Shown here: one piece after another, positions 8,913 through 18,691 of the stretch | How positions within the stretch are numbered: the first letter of the stretch is position 1 | How the letters are laid out: each line of letters begins with the position of its first letter | NCBI RefSeq assembly: GCF_007556815.1 | Contig: NZ_CP041745.1 | Location: 4,331,001-4,395,000 of the forward strand | Direction: 5' to 3' | From: Paraburkholderia megapolitana | Lineage (GTDB): Bacteria; Pseudomonadota; Gammaproteobacteria; Burkholderiales; Burkholderiaceae | DNA length: 64,000 nucleotides | Notes under the pieces: model-generated | The model's input: the letters and a program-made list of their open reading frames with translations, nothing else | What the model was told of the DNA's origin: nothing | Databases searched by the model: none | Position numbers and translations under genes: made by a program

Positions 8913-9797
8913 CTACACCAACCTCAAATCCCACAACGCATCAAGCACATACTGCGTAGACCGCTCCACATACCCCGCACGATACGCAATCCCAAGCCGA
9001 CGCCACAACGCCGGCCTTAGCGGCCGCATGACAATACGCTTATCGGGCAATGGCGTAGTAGCCTCGTGCGGCAACAGCGCCGCGCCATACCCCGCCGCGA
9101 CCAGACTCTTGATCGCATCGTTGTAATTAAGCTGAATGCGCGGCGCGGGATGATGCCCTCCGTTCGCGAACCACTCCGTAGTCAAACGCGAGAGACGCGT
9201 AGTCGCATCATTAAGAATGAGCGGCTGAGCGGCAAGCCATTCAGGCGTAACGCGAGCCGGACACCGCCAATGCGCCGGCACAAAAGCCATCACTGGGTCG
9301 CGCCGCCAGGGCTTTATCACAAGCCCGGCCACTGAAGGCTGCGGCAATGCGACCAGCCCAACATCCAGCGTCCCATCGGCCAACCGGCTTAGCGTTTCAT
9401 GCGACGTAAGCACCGCGATCTGAATATCGATAGCGGGATGGTCCTTACGCAACACTTCAAGTGCTTGCGGCAAAAGATGCGCAATCGCTCCGGTCGACGC
9501 TCCGAGCCGAACGCGTCCGACAAGCCCTTGAACCTGGCGATGAACATCGTCTAACGCCTGTTCCGCGTCGGCAAGCAGCCGACGCGCGCGCTCGACCAGC
9601 AACTCGCCCGTTGCCGACGGCCGAACATGTCCGCGCTTGCGCGACAGGAGCGGAACCCCGATGCGCTCTTCCAGTTCAGCGATGTGAAGGCTGACCGTAG
9701 GTGGCGCCAGATGCAACGCACGCGCCGCGTCGGCAAATGAGCCACGGTCGACAATCGCGACCAGGGTGCGCAAGCGGTCCAGGCTGATCTCTCGCAT
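8913..9797 (-). CDS. LysR-family transcriptional regulator
   Basis: A 294-residue LysR protein: winged helix at residues about 4-62 (LDRLRTLVAIVDRGSFADAARALHLAPPTV, in which the turn and recognition helix are clear) and a periplasmic-binding-protein-like effector domain at about 90-290. A GGGAGG ribosome site lies 6 nt before ATG 9797. It is divergent from argC with a 123-nt gap that contains an inverted repeat of LysR-box type (9810-9826), so autoregulation and control of argC are likely. The effector cannot be predicted. Confidence 0.93.
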   Translation of the reverse strand: MREISLDRLRTLVAIVDRGSFADAARALHLAPPTVSLHIAELEERIGVPLLSRKRGHVRPSATGELLVERARRLLADAEQALDDVHRQVQGLVGRVRLGASTGAIAHLLPQALEVLRKDHPAIDIQIAVLTSHETLSRLADGTLDVGLVALPQPSVAGLVIKPWRRDPVMAFVPAHWRCPARVTPEWLAAQPLILNDATTRLSRLTTEWFANGGHHPAPRIQLNYNDAIKSLVAAGYGAALLPHEATTPLPDKRIVMRPLRPALWRRLGIAYRAGYVERSTQYVLDALWDLRLV

Positions 9798-9809
9798 GTC
9801 AACCTCCCG

Positions 9810-9826
9810 ATTCAGAAAAGCTGAAT
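9810..9826. promoter_or_regulatory. Candidate LysR box between the regulator and argC
   Basis: A perfect dyad ATTCAG-N5-CTGAAT (T-N11-A layout) lies 12 nt upstream of the LysR start and 94 nt upstream of argC. This is the typical shape of a LysR-type operator; binding is inferred. Confidence 0.65.
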
Positions 9827-9920
9827 ATCAAGGTTATGAAATTCAACTTTCACTATTCTAACGCTGCGCGGAAGATAACAACCTCGGTCCACTTGTATCA
9901 GTCACCGGAGTATTGCGCGC

Positions 9921-10847
9921 ATGAGCTCTCCCGTTGTTTTCATCGACGGCGACCAGGGCACCACCGGGTTGCAAATTCACGAACGGCTTCGCGGCCGGAC
10001 CGATCTGGAACTGGTCACGCTTCCCGCGGCGGAACGCAAGGACTCCAGCCGTCGCGCCGAAGCCATCAACGCCTGCGATATCGCGATCCTTTGTCTGCCC
10101 GATAGCGCCGCGCGCGAAGCGGTGGCGGCCATCGTCAATCCTGCCGTCAGAGTCATCGACGCAAGTTCCGCCCATCGCACGCAGCCGGACTGGACATACG
10201 GCTTTCCAGAAATGACTCCGGGACAGCCCGAGCGCATTGCGACCGCACATCGGGTCACGAATCCCGGTTGCTATCCGACCGGCGCAATTGGCCTGCTGCG
10301 TCCGCTGCTGCACGCCGGGCTCATTCCAGCGAACCACCCGGTCAGCATTTACGCGGTGTCCGGTTACTCCGGAGGCGGGCGCGCCGCTGTGGAAGAACAC
10401 GAGGGACCGGATGCAGCCAACGCGCCGCCGTACCAGGTGTACGGTCTGGAGCTCGCGCACAAGCACACCCCGGAGATCCAGCAGCACGCCGGACTCGCGC
10501 GGCGTCCGATCTTCGTCCCTTCGTATGGTGCGTACCGCCAGGGCATCGTGCTGACGGTACCTCTGGATGTGCGGCTGCTGGCACCGAACGTAGACGGCAC
10601 CACGTTACACGCGTGCCTCGCACGCCACTATGCCGGGGCGGCCCACGTGCACGTCTTGCCGCTGCACGAATCGGCCGTTTTAAAGCAGCTGGATCCGCAG
10701 GTACTGAACGGCACGGACGATATGCGCCTAAGCGTGTTTTCCAACGTGGAACACGGGCACGTTCTGCTATCCGCGGTTTTCGATAATCTCGGCAAAGGCG
10801 CGGCCGGCGCTGCGGTTCAGAACCTGAACCTGATGCTCGCGCGGTAA
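9921..10847 (+). CDS. argC: N-acetyl-gamma-glutamyl-phosphate reductase, short (type 2) form
   Basis: A 308-residue protein of the short ArgC branch. The NAD(P)-binding start is [17 protein letters not shown], the catalytic cysteine is Cys117 in NPGCYPTG, and the [15 protein letters not shown] motif follows. ArgC reduces N-acetylglutamyl phosphate to the semialdehyde in arginine synthesis. The gene stands alone, next to a divergent LysR regulator rather than in an arg operon, so it may be an additional or conditionally used copy. A hairpin follows at 10865-10902. The start at ATG 9921 is preceded by CGGAG at a somewhat long spacing. Confidence 0.93.
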   Translation: MSSPVVFIDGDQGTTGLQIHERLRGRTDLELVTLPAAERKDSSRRAEAINACDIAILCLPDSAAREAVAAIVNPAVRVIDASSAHRTQPDWTYGFPEMTPGQPERIATAHRVTNPGCYPTGAIGLLRPLLHAGLIPANHPVSIYAVSGYSGGGRAAVEEHEGPDAANAPPYQVYGLELAHKHTPEIQQHAGLARRPIFVPSYGAYRQGIVLTVPLDVRLLAPNVDGTTLHACLARHYAGAAHVHVLPLHESAVLKQLDPQVLNGTDDMRLSVFSNVEHGHVLLSAVFDNLGKGAAGAAVQNLNLMLAR

Positions 10848-10864
10848 CGGCGCTTCATGAAAAA

Positions 10865-10902
10865 CACCTCAAAGGCTGGATCAATGTCCAACTTTTGAGG
10901 TG
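10865..10902. terminator. Hairpin between convergent argC and porin genes
   Basis: The outer arms CACCTCAAA / TTTGAGGTG enclose an inner TGGA / TCCA pair. Only a short T-rich tail (CAATTT) follows. Its place between two converging genes suggests a shared terminator. Confidence 0.65.
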
Positions 10903-10971
10903 CAATTTACCAGCGAGGCTTTTCTTCGCCGGGGTTAATGTTTCCACTACCCCGGTCTTCTGAACCAGCGA

Positions 10972-12138
10972 TCAGAAGCTGTGGTACATGCCAACGTTGG
11001 CTTGAACCTGGTTGCCGCCCGATGCGGTGTTGCCGAAGTCAGCAGCCGAAGCGTGAGCGCCCAGAGCATGGACATAGGCACCCATGGCGTAAATCGAGGT
11101 GGTCTTCGACAGCGCGTACGAAGCACCGAGCGACGCCTGATTGATCGAAGCCATTGTGTGACCCTGGGCGGCTTGATCAGGCGTGGCTGCCGAACCGTAT
11201 ACGTACGTGTACCCGGCGGCCAGCGACAGCGCTGGGCTTACGCGGTATTGCAGAAGGGCACCCAGCACGTTGAAGTGGATCGACGGCTGGCCGTTGTTGC
11301 CCTGGTACTGAGCGTTCGAGTACCGCAGGCCAGCCGTGTACGGACCAACCTCGTATTGGCCGGCGATCTGCGCGATGCCCGCGCTCTTGAACGCGTTGCC
11401 GCCGTTGTAACCCGAACTCGGATAGCCCAGAGCACCGCCGAACGACGGTTGTGCCGTGGCGTTCACCCAGCCGTTCTCACCCTGGTTCGCAGCACGGAAG
11501 TAGCCGCCTGCAACCGTCAGACCACCTTGAACGTAGTCCGCAGCCACCGACCACGATTGACCCGAGCCCATAGCACCGGCAACGCCGCCGAACGAGTACG
11601 CGCCTTCAGCCTGGAAGCCGCTGATGAGCGGCGAGATGTACTTCACAGCGTTGTTCTGGTTCGTCGTGTTGTCGTTGTTGTCGACGTCGCCCGGGGTCGA
11701 GAATGCCGAGGCCGAAATGGCGTCGCCCGTCAGGCCCTGAACCATCTCCGTCACGGCGTCGAGCTGGCGACCCAAACGCACCGTACCGTACTGGTCCGAA
11801 GAGAGACCTACGAAAGCCTGGCGGTTGAACTCCGAGCGTGAGGTGCCAATGGGGCCCTGCCCGCCGATGCCACCGGTAGCAATGTTGAAACCGTTTTCGA
11901 GCCGGAAGACTGCCTTGAGGCCGCCGCCAAGGTCTTCTTGACCCTTGATGCCCCACTTGTTCGAACCCGAGGCGCCGCCATCGAGGCTGAACTTGTTGTG
12001 ACCACCGACGTTCGAGGTGTAGCCAATACCTGCGTCGAGCATGCCGTACAGCGTGACCGACGACTGTGCCATTACTGCCGACGATGCCGCGAAAGCGCCA
12101 ACAGCGATAATGCCTGCCTTGATTTTGCGATTTTTCAT
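10972..12138 (-). CDS. General outer-membrane porin (Burkholderia OmpC-like)
   Basis: A 388-residue precursor. The signal peptide (residues 1-24) runs MKNRKIKAGIIAVGAFAASS to VMA, and the mature part starts QSSVTLYGMLDAGIGYTS, the standard opening of betaproteobacterial trimeric porins. The chain has alternating aromatic/hydrophobic strands, a constriction-loop region, and the obligatory terminal phenylalanine (VGMYHSF). ATG 12138 is chosen over an upstream in-frame ATG at 12222 because the signal peptide begins there; the extra 28 residues would mask it. It is a monocistronic minus-strand gene with a 384-nt upstream gap. The porin probably allows diffusion of small hydrophilic solutes; the exact selectivity is unknown. 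Confidence 0.95.
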   Translation of the reverse strand: MKNRKIKAGIIAVGAFAASSAVMAQSSVTLYGMLDAGIGYTSNVGGHNKFSLDGGASGSNKWGIKGQEDLGGGLKAVFRLENGFNIATGGIGGQGPIGTSRSEFNRQAFVGLSSDQYGTVRLGRQLDAVTEMVQGLTGDAISASAFSTPGDVDNNDNTTNQNNAVKYISPLISGFQAEGAYSFGGVAGAMGSGQSWSVAADYVQGGLTVAGGYFRAANQGENGWVNATAQPSFGGALGYPSSGYNGGNAFKSAGIAQIAGQYEVGPYTAGLRYSNAQYQGNNGQPSIHFNVLGALLQYRVSPALSLAAGYTYVYGSAATPDQAAQGHTMASINQASLGASYALSKTTSIYAMGAYVHALGAHASAADFGNTASGGNQVQANVGMYHSF

Positions 12139-12214
12139 TAGTGTCTCGTTGACCAGGAGTAGTTTTTGAATTGATTTACTTGTTGCTGTGCGCCGGAGGA
12201 TAAGACACCTGCTA

Positions 12215-12242
12215 TAACTCACGAAACAAAAAATAACTCACT
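12215..12242 (-). promoter_or_regulatory. Direct repeat in the porin promoter region
   Basis: The nonamer ATAACTCAC (plus strand) occurs at 12215-12223 and 12234-12242, 19 nt apart, in an A/T-rich stretch about 80-100 nt upstream of the porin start. The arrangement suggests a direct-repeat regulator site, for instance for a response regulator. The rest of the 384-nt gap between the porin and the mms operon holds no coding frame. Confidence 0.4.
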
Positions 12243-12452
12243 GTCGTAAAAACGTAACACGGGGCGCAATGCCGTGGGTTGCGGTTAATCGATGTATTCC
12301 GTAATTGCAATGCGGGATTGTCCCCTGACAGTATTTGGGACTTCGATACAAGTCGGATCGGATTAACCTGAATGCGCGTGAGCTAGAACCGTCAAATGGT
12401 ATTTCCGCAAAGATTCAATCGGGAAATCTTGATCGAATTTGATCGGCCAATG

Positions 12453-12497
12453 AAAACACGACCGCGGCGAGGCGCCCGATACAGCGCCCCACCGCGG
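12453..12497 (-). terminator. Probable terminator of the mms operon
   Basis: On the minus strand, just after mmsB, an interrupted GC-rich stem (CCGCGG and GCGCC paired with GGCGC and CCGCGG) is followed by GTGTTTTC. It is imperfect but in the expected place. Confidence 0.5.
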
Positions 12498-12522
12498 CCG
12501 ATGCACTACAACTACGCGCTCA

Positions 12523-13416
12523 CTACGCGTCGTCGTCGCGCCGATACAGCTTGATAACCGCCGAGAAATCGAGCCGCCCCGCCCCCTTGGTGCTCATCGT
12601 CTGATACAGCTGCTGCGCAAGCGCCCCCAGATAAACCGGCTGACGCGCGAGCTTTGCTGCATCGGTGGCGAGACCAAGATCCTTCAACATCAGATCCGTG
12701 CCGAACCCCCCGGTATAACCGCGCGACGAAGGCGCCGTCCCGATCACGCCCGGAAACGGGTTATACGTATCCGAACTCCAGCATCGCCCCGTCGACGTAT
12801 TGATGATGCCGCCAAGCACGTTCGGATCGATCCCAAGCGCCTCGCCGAGCGACATCGCTTCGGCAACGCCCGCCATCGTGATGCCGAGCACGAGGTTGTT
12901 GCAGATCTTCGCGACCTGGCCAGTCCCGGTGTCGCCGCAATGAACGATGTTCTTGCCCATCGACGACAACACCGGCTTGACCTGCTCATAAGCCGCCGCG
13001 CTACCGCCCACCATGAACGTGAGCGTGCCCGCCGCGGCACCACCCGTGCCGCCCGACACCGGCGCATCGACAAACGCGTTGCCCTGCTGCGCGGCGAGTT
13101 CGGCGAACGCCTTGACGCTCGCTGGGTCGATCGTGCTCGAATCGACGATCGTCACGCCCTTCGCGATGCCGGCCAGCACGCCGTCGGCGGCGGTGAGCAC
13201 GCTGCGCACGTGTGCCGCCGCGGGCAGCATCGTGATCACGCATTCGGCGTCGGTGACCGCCGCCTTCGGTGATGCGGCGGCTTTCGCGCCCGCATCGACG
13301 AGCGCCTGCACAGCCTGTGCGTTCAGATCGAACACGTTGACCGCGTGACCCGCTTTGAGCAGGTTGTGCGCCATCGGCGCGCCCATGTTGCCCAGTCCGA
13401 TGAAACCGATCTTCAT
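12523..13416 (-). CDS. mmsB: 3-hydroxyisobutyrate dehydrogenase
   Basis: A 297-residue beta-hydroxyacid dehydrogenase. The N-terminal Rossmann motif is GFIGLGNMGAPMAHNLLKAG, the substrate segment is FVDAPVSGGTGGAAAGTLTFMVGG, and the catalytic lysine region is GTGQVAKICNNLVLG. It oxidises 3-hydroxyisobutyrate to methylmalonate semialdehyde in valine breakdown, feeding MmsA encoded 29 nt upstream. The AGGGAGA ribosome site before ATG 13416 is strong. It is the last gene of the MFS-mmsA-mmsB unit. Confidence 0.96.
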   Translation of the reverse strand: MKIGFIGLGNMGAPMAHNLLKAGHAVNVFDLNAQAVQALVDAGAKAAASPKAAVTDAECVITMLPAAAHVRSVLTAADGVLAGIAKGVTIVDSSTIDPASVKAFAELAAQQGNAFVDAPVSGGTGGAAAGTLTFMVGGSAAAYEQVKPVLSSMGKNIVHCGDTGTGQVAKICNNLVLGITMAGVAEAMSLGEALGIDPNVLGGIINTSTGRCWSSDTYNPFPGVIGTAPSSRGYTGGFGTDLMLKDLGLATDAAKLARQPVYLGALAQQLYQTMSTKGAGRLDFSAVIKLYRRDDDA

Positions 13417-13445
13417 GATGCTGTCTCCCTGGTTCGTCGTGCCGC

Positions 13446-14975
<1,530 letters not shown>

Positions 14976-15002
14976 TGACTCTCTCTTTCAGTTGGAAACC
15001 GG

Positions 15003-16316
15003 CTAGCTTGCGTGCTTACGCATCATGAGCGTACAACCCAGCGCGACGATACCTAGTGCAACCATGTAGACCACGACGTAATGCGGACTGCCGCCACCGG
15101 CGACGAGCAACGCCGTCGCGATCATCGGTGCGACGCCGCCGCCCAGCACGCCTGCCAGCTGCACCGACAGCGAGATGCCGCTGTAGCGAATCTCGGCGGG
15201 AAACTGCGCGGCGAACAGCTGCGATTCCGGCGCATACAGAATCGGAAACACGACACCGGTGCCGAGCACCATCGCCCACCACACCATCGCCGGATTCCGT
15301 GTGCCGAGCATCGCGAAGAACGGCGCCGCGAACAGGCACATGATGACGAGACCGATCAGAAACAGCCTGCGCTGCCCGATCTGATCGCTCAACCAGCCGC
15401 AGAACGGCATCGTGAACAGCGACAGCACGGCGCCCACGGTGATCGCATGCAGGATGTCGGCTCTGGGAATCTTCAATTGATTGGCCGCGTACGCGAGCGC
15501 AAACGCGACGACCAGATAGAACCAGGTGTTCTCTGCGGTTCGCGCGCCGAGGATGATCAGCAGTTCGCGCGGCTGGCGTCGTAACGCGGCGAGCACCGGT
15601 GCCTTCACCGGCGCACCGGTCGCTTTCACGCGCTCGAAGTCCGGCGATTCCGGCACGCTCACGCGGATCACCCAGCCGATCGCGACCAGCACGATGCTGG
15701 CGAGAAACGGAATGCGCCAGCCCCACGCGAGCAGTTGCGCTTCGGGCAGGCGCGTCACGGCCGCCATTGCCAGCGACGACAGGATCAAGCCGAAACCGAC
15801 GCCCGTCTGCGGAAGACTGCCGAAGAAACCTTTTCGTCCCGGAGGCGCGTGCTCGACGGCCATCAGCACCGCACCGCCCCATTCGCCGCCGACAGCCATC
15901 CCTTGCAGAAAACGCATCGTCACGAGCAGCGCTGCCGCGCCGTAGCCGATGCTCTGATAAGGCGGAATCAGGCCGATCACGATGCTCGGAATCCCCATCA
16001 GCAGCAGCGTGACGAGCAGCATCGACTTGCGTCCGATGCGATCGCCAAAATGGCCGAACACGATACCGCCCATCGGCCGCCCGATAAAACCGACGCCGTA
16101 CGTCGCAAACGCGGCGAGCGTGCCGAGCACCGGGTCGAGCGTCGGAAAGAAGATCTTGTTGAATACCAGCGCAGCGGCTGTGCCGTAGAGGAAGAAGTCG
16201 TACCACTCGATGGTCGTGCCGGCCATGCTGGCCCAGCCGGCGAAGATGTAGTCGCGGGCGCGCTTGGGTGGCTGCCGCGTCGAGGCCAGTCCATCGGGCG
16301 TTGAAGGTATCTGCAT
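15003..16316 (-). CDS. MFS transporter, metabolite:H+ symporter family
   Basis: A 437-residue protein with twelve predicted membrane segments and MHS-family signatures: ASMAGTTIEWYDFFLYGTAA in the first segment, GHFGDRIGRKSMLL between segments 2 and 3, and RFLQGMAVGGEWGGAVLMAVEHAP. Members take up small organic acids or betaines by proton symport. Being first in the mmsA-mmsB unit, it most likely imports a substrate of that pathway, such as a branched-chain acid or 3-hydroxyisobutyrate-type compound (inference). ATG 16316 is used; GGAG lies 11 nt upstream. Confidence 0.92.
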   Translation of the reverse strand: MQIPSTPDGLASTRQPPKRARDYIFAGWASMAGTTIEWYDFFLYGTAAALVFNKIFFPTLDPVLGTLAAFATYGVGFIGRPMGGIVFGHFGDRIGRKSMLLVTLLLMGIPSIVIGLIPPYQSIGYGAAALLVTMRFLQGMAVGGEWGGAVLMAVEHAPPGRKGFFGSLPQTGVGFGLILSSLAMAAVTRLPEAQLLAWGWRIPFLASIVLVAIGWVIRVSVPESPDFERVKATGAPVKAPVLAALRRQPRELLIILGARTAENTWFYLVVAFALAYAANQLKIPRADILHAITVGAVLSLFTMPFCGWLSDQIGQRRLFLIGLVIMCLFAAPFFAMLGTRNPAMVWWAMVLGTGVVFPILYAPESQLFAAQFPAEIRYSGISLSVQLAGVLGGGVAPMIATALLVAGGGSPHYVVVYMVALGIVALGCTLMMRKHAS

Positions 16317-16420
16317 GCGGTGTCGTCTCCGATTGTTTTTATGTCGCTGGCCGCGCCCAGTCTGGATTTACGCAAATCACGCGCACGGCTCACGCCACCG
16401 GTATTCCGGCAGCATACGGA

Positions 16421-16453
16421 CGAGTATAGTTACTCGAATATTCACAGGGAATA
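16421..16453. promoter_or_regulatory. Two adjacent dyads upstream of LysR / mms operon
   Basis: CGAGTA-TAGT-TACTCG (16421-16436) and TATTC-ACAGG-GAATA (16439-16453) lie in the 157-nt divergent gap, 21-53 nt before the LysR start. The second has the T-N11-A layout of a LysR box; the pair could be recognition and activation sites. Confidence 0.6.
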
Positions 16454-16473
16454 CGCGAAAAAACCCATCCGAT

Positions 16474-17457
16474 ATGCAAAAAAACACAAGCCGGTTGCCA
16501 CAGAACCTGAACTGGGACGATCTGCGCTACTTCCTCGAAGTGGCGCGCACGCAGCGCGCCAGCGGCGCCGCGAAACGACTCGGCGTCGATCACACCACCG
16601 TGGCGCGCCGCGTGCGGGAACTCGAGACGGCTCTCGGCACGGTCCTGTTCGACAAGTCGCGCACGGGCGGCTTCGTGCTGACCGCCGAGGGCCAGCGTCT
16701 GCTCAGTTACGCGGACGCGGTCGAGACGACCGTGCATTCGGCAAGCGAGCAGCTGGCGGGCAGCACACAATCGCTGACAGGGCATGTGCGGATCGGATCG
16801 ACGGAAGGCTTTGGGTGCTTTTTTCTGGCACCGCAGCTCGCGCGCTTTAGCGGCAGTCACCCGGACGTATCGATCGACCTGTTGCCGGTGCCGCATTTCG
16901 TGAGCCTGTCCAAGCGCGAAGCCGATCTGGCCATCACGCTGGAGCGACCCAAGCGCGGCCAGTATGTCTACACGCGGCTATGCGACTACCGGCTCAAGCT
17001 GTACGGCACCGCCGATTATCTGCAACGCCACGCACCGATTCGCACCGTCGCCGATCTGCGGCAGCACGCGTTCATCGATTACGTCGAGGATCTCGCGTTT
17101 AGCCATGAGCTGCTCTATCTGAACCGTGCCGTGCCGAACGTCACGGCGAACCTGTGCAGCACCAGTGTCATTGCGCAATACCACGCAACGTTGCAGGGCA
17201 ATGCGCTCGCGATTCTGCCGTGCTTCATGGCCGGACCGAACCCCGCCCTGGTGCAGGTGCTGCCCGACGAAGTGGTCGTGACCCGGCGCTTCTGGCTGTG
17301 CAGCCGCGAGGATCTGCGCAAGCTGCGCCGCGTCTCGTCGCTGTGGGATTACCTTCGCGCCGCCGCCGAGGCTAACCGGCCGCTGCTGATGGGGGCATCG
17401 GCGGAAATGCACTACGTGGACGCTATGCAGGCCAACGATACCTTGCCGTTCGCGTAA
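16474..17457 (+). CDS. LysR-family regulator of the mms operon
   Basis: A 327-residue LysR protein. The winged helix is at about 12-70 (LNWDDLRYFLEVARTQRASG, AKRLGVDHTTVARRVRELE), followed by the effector domain. Starting at ATG 16474 places the DNA-binding domain in the normal position; an open frame extends 70 codons upstream across the promoter region and overlaps the divergent transporter gene, so it is not coding. It is divergent from the MFS-mmsA-mmsB unit and is its probable regulator. A 112-nt gap separates it from the next flavoprotein gene. Confidence 0.92.
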   Translation: MQKNTSRLPQNLNWDDLRYFLEVARTQRASGAAKRLGVDHTTVARRVRELETALGTVLFDKSRTGGFVLTAEGQRLLSYADAVETTVHSASEQLAGSTQSLTGHVRIGSTEGFGCFFLAPQLARFSGSHPDVSIDLLPVPHFVSLSKREADLAITLERPKRGQYVYTRLCDYRLKLYGTADYLQRHAPIRTVADLRQHAFIDYVEDLAFSHELLYLNRAVPNVTANLCSTSVIAQYHATLQGNALAILPCFMAGPNPALVQVLPDEVVVTRRFWLCSREDLRKLRRVSSLWDYLRAAAEANRPLLMGASAEMHYVDAMQANDTLPFA

Positions 17458-17569
17458 CCAGTCCAGCGTTCGCATATGCGCCGACGTCGCAACACCGTAG
17501 TCCCTACGATGGGCTATCGGGCGACCCATCCGGACTCGCCGCTTCTGGTTTCTGGCGAGGAACGGATCG

Positions 17570-18487
17570 ATGGAAAAGATGGAAGACGTAGTGGTGATCG
17601 GCGGCGGCCCCGCAGGCGCGGCCAGTGCGTTGTGGCTGCATCAACTCGGGCTGCGCGTCATGTTGCTCGAGGCCGGCCCGGCCGTCGGCGGATTGCAGTT
17701 GCGCAGCCCGTATTCGAACGTGTGGATTCCCGGCTTGCTCGGCAAGTCCGGACAGGAGGTCGCCGGGCTGCTGCAAGAGCAGCTGCGCGCCGCCTCGGTG
17801 CCGCACATTCCCGGTTTCAGGGTGACCTCGTTTCGTCGCGTGGACGCGTCCACGGCCTGGGAAGTCTCGAACGGCAGCCGGACGTTCCGCGCGCGCTATG
17901 TCGTGATTGCGACCGGCTCGAAACCGCGTAGCGCAGGGTTCGTGGAATCGGATTGCGTCGCGATTGGGCCGGGTATATCGATGGAGCGGGTTTCGGTTGA
18001 AGGTCGGCGGGTCGCCATTCTTGGGGGCGGCGATAACGCATTCGATCAGGCGGGTTCGGTGCTGCGCCGAGGGGCCGCCAGTGTGGACATCTATTGCCGT
18101 CGCCGGCCGAGTGCGCAGCCGCTTTTGCAGCGCCTGGTACCTGCGCGACATGTCCACGTCGGACCTTTCGATGCGGACCAGACTCACATGACCGTCAACG
18201 GAATTCCCTATGACGTGCTGGGCGTTCAGTTTGGCTTCGATGCGTGCATTCCCGGGGGCCTCGAGGTTCCACTGCGCGCGGGCTGCATCGATGTCGACCA
18301 GCACGGCGCGATTCCTTCATTGCCGCGCATCTATGCAGCCGGTGAAGTGACGAACTATTGGCATCCCTGCGTGACGACCTCGTTTGCGCATGGCATCCAG
18401 GTGGCGAAGTCGATTCAGCTCAATCTGCTGGCAGAGGCGGCTGAAAGTGCTTCGGAGATTGCACAGGAAGCCGTGGTGGAGTGTTGA
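17570..18487 (+). CDS. FAD-dependent NAD(P)-disulfide-type oxidoreductase
   Basis: A 305-residue two-dinucleotide-fold flavoprotein. The FAD motif GGGPAG is at residues 11-16, the NAD(P) motif is VAILGGGDNAFDQAG near the middle, and the C-terminal FAD contact is IYAAGEVTN. It has the size of thioredoxin reductase but lacks a CxxC redox pair, so it is more like a ferredoxin/flavodoxin-NADP reductase or a stand-alone oxidoreductase. The partner is unknown. A hairpin follows at 18573. Confidence 0.82.
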   Translation: MEKMEDVVVIGGGPAGAASALWLHQLGLRVMLLEAGPAVGGLQLRSPYSNVWIPGLLGKSGQEVAGLLQEQLRAASVPHIPGFRVTSFRRVDASTAWEVSNGSRTFRARYVVIATGSKPRSAGFVESDCVAIGPGISMERVSVEGRRVAILGGGDNAFDQAGSVLRRGAASVDIYCRRRPSAQPLLQRLVPARHVHVGPFDADQTHMTVNGIPYDVLGVQFGFDACIPGGLEVPLRAGCIDVDQHGAIPSLPRIYAAGEVTNYWHPCVTTSFAHGIQVAKSIQLNLLAEAAESASEIAQEAVVEC

Positions 18488-18572
18488 CGGCATGACGCCT
18501 GGGGCGGTTTTTTGCCCTGGGCGTGCTGAGCCAGTATTGGACGGTGAGTTCACCCGGCGAATCCTGTTGTGA

Positions 18573-18606
18573 CGAAGGCCACATGTGCTTCCACATGTGG
18601 CCTTCG
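18573..18606. terminator. Perfect 15-bp hairpin between flavoprotein and harpin A genes
   Basis: CGAAGGCCACATGTG and its exact complement are separated by a CTTC loop. It lies between converging genes. No T-run follows on either strand, so it is a strong RNA hairpin rather than a textbook terminator. Confidence 0.6.
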
Positions 18607-18691
18607 ACATTGCCCGTTAAAACAGTTTCGCTACGACTGTGCCGCGGCGAACGGTGCGGGTCTGAACCCGGCACCGTCGCGCCGGCGCGGT

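Noticed and set aside
15016..16206. 396-codon second frame in the MFS gene
   Set aside because: Arg/Ala-rich shadow of a transporter with twelve clear membrane segments in the other frame.
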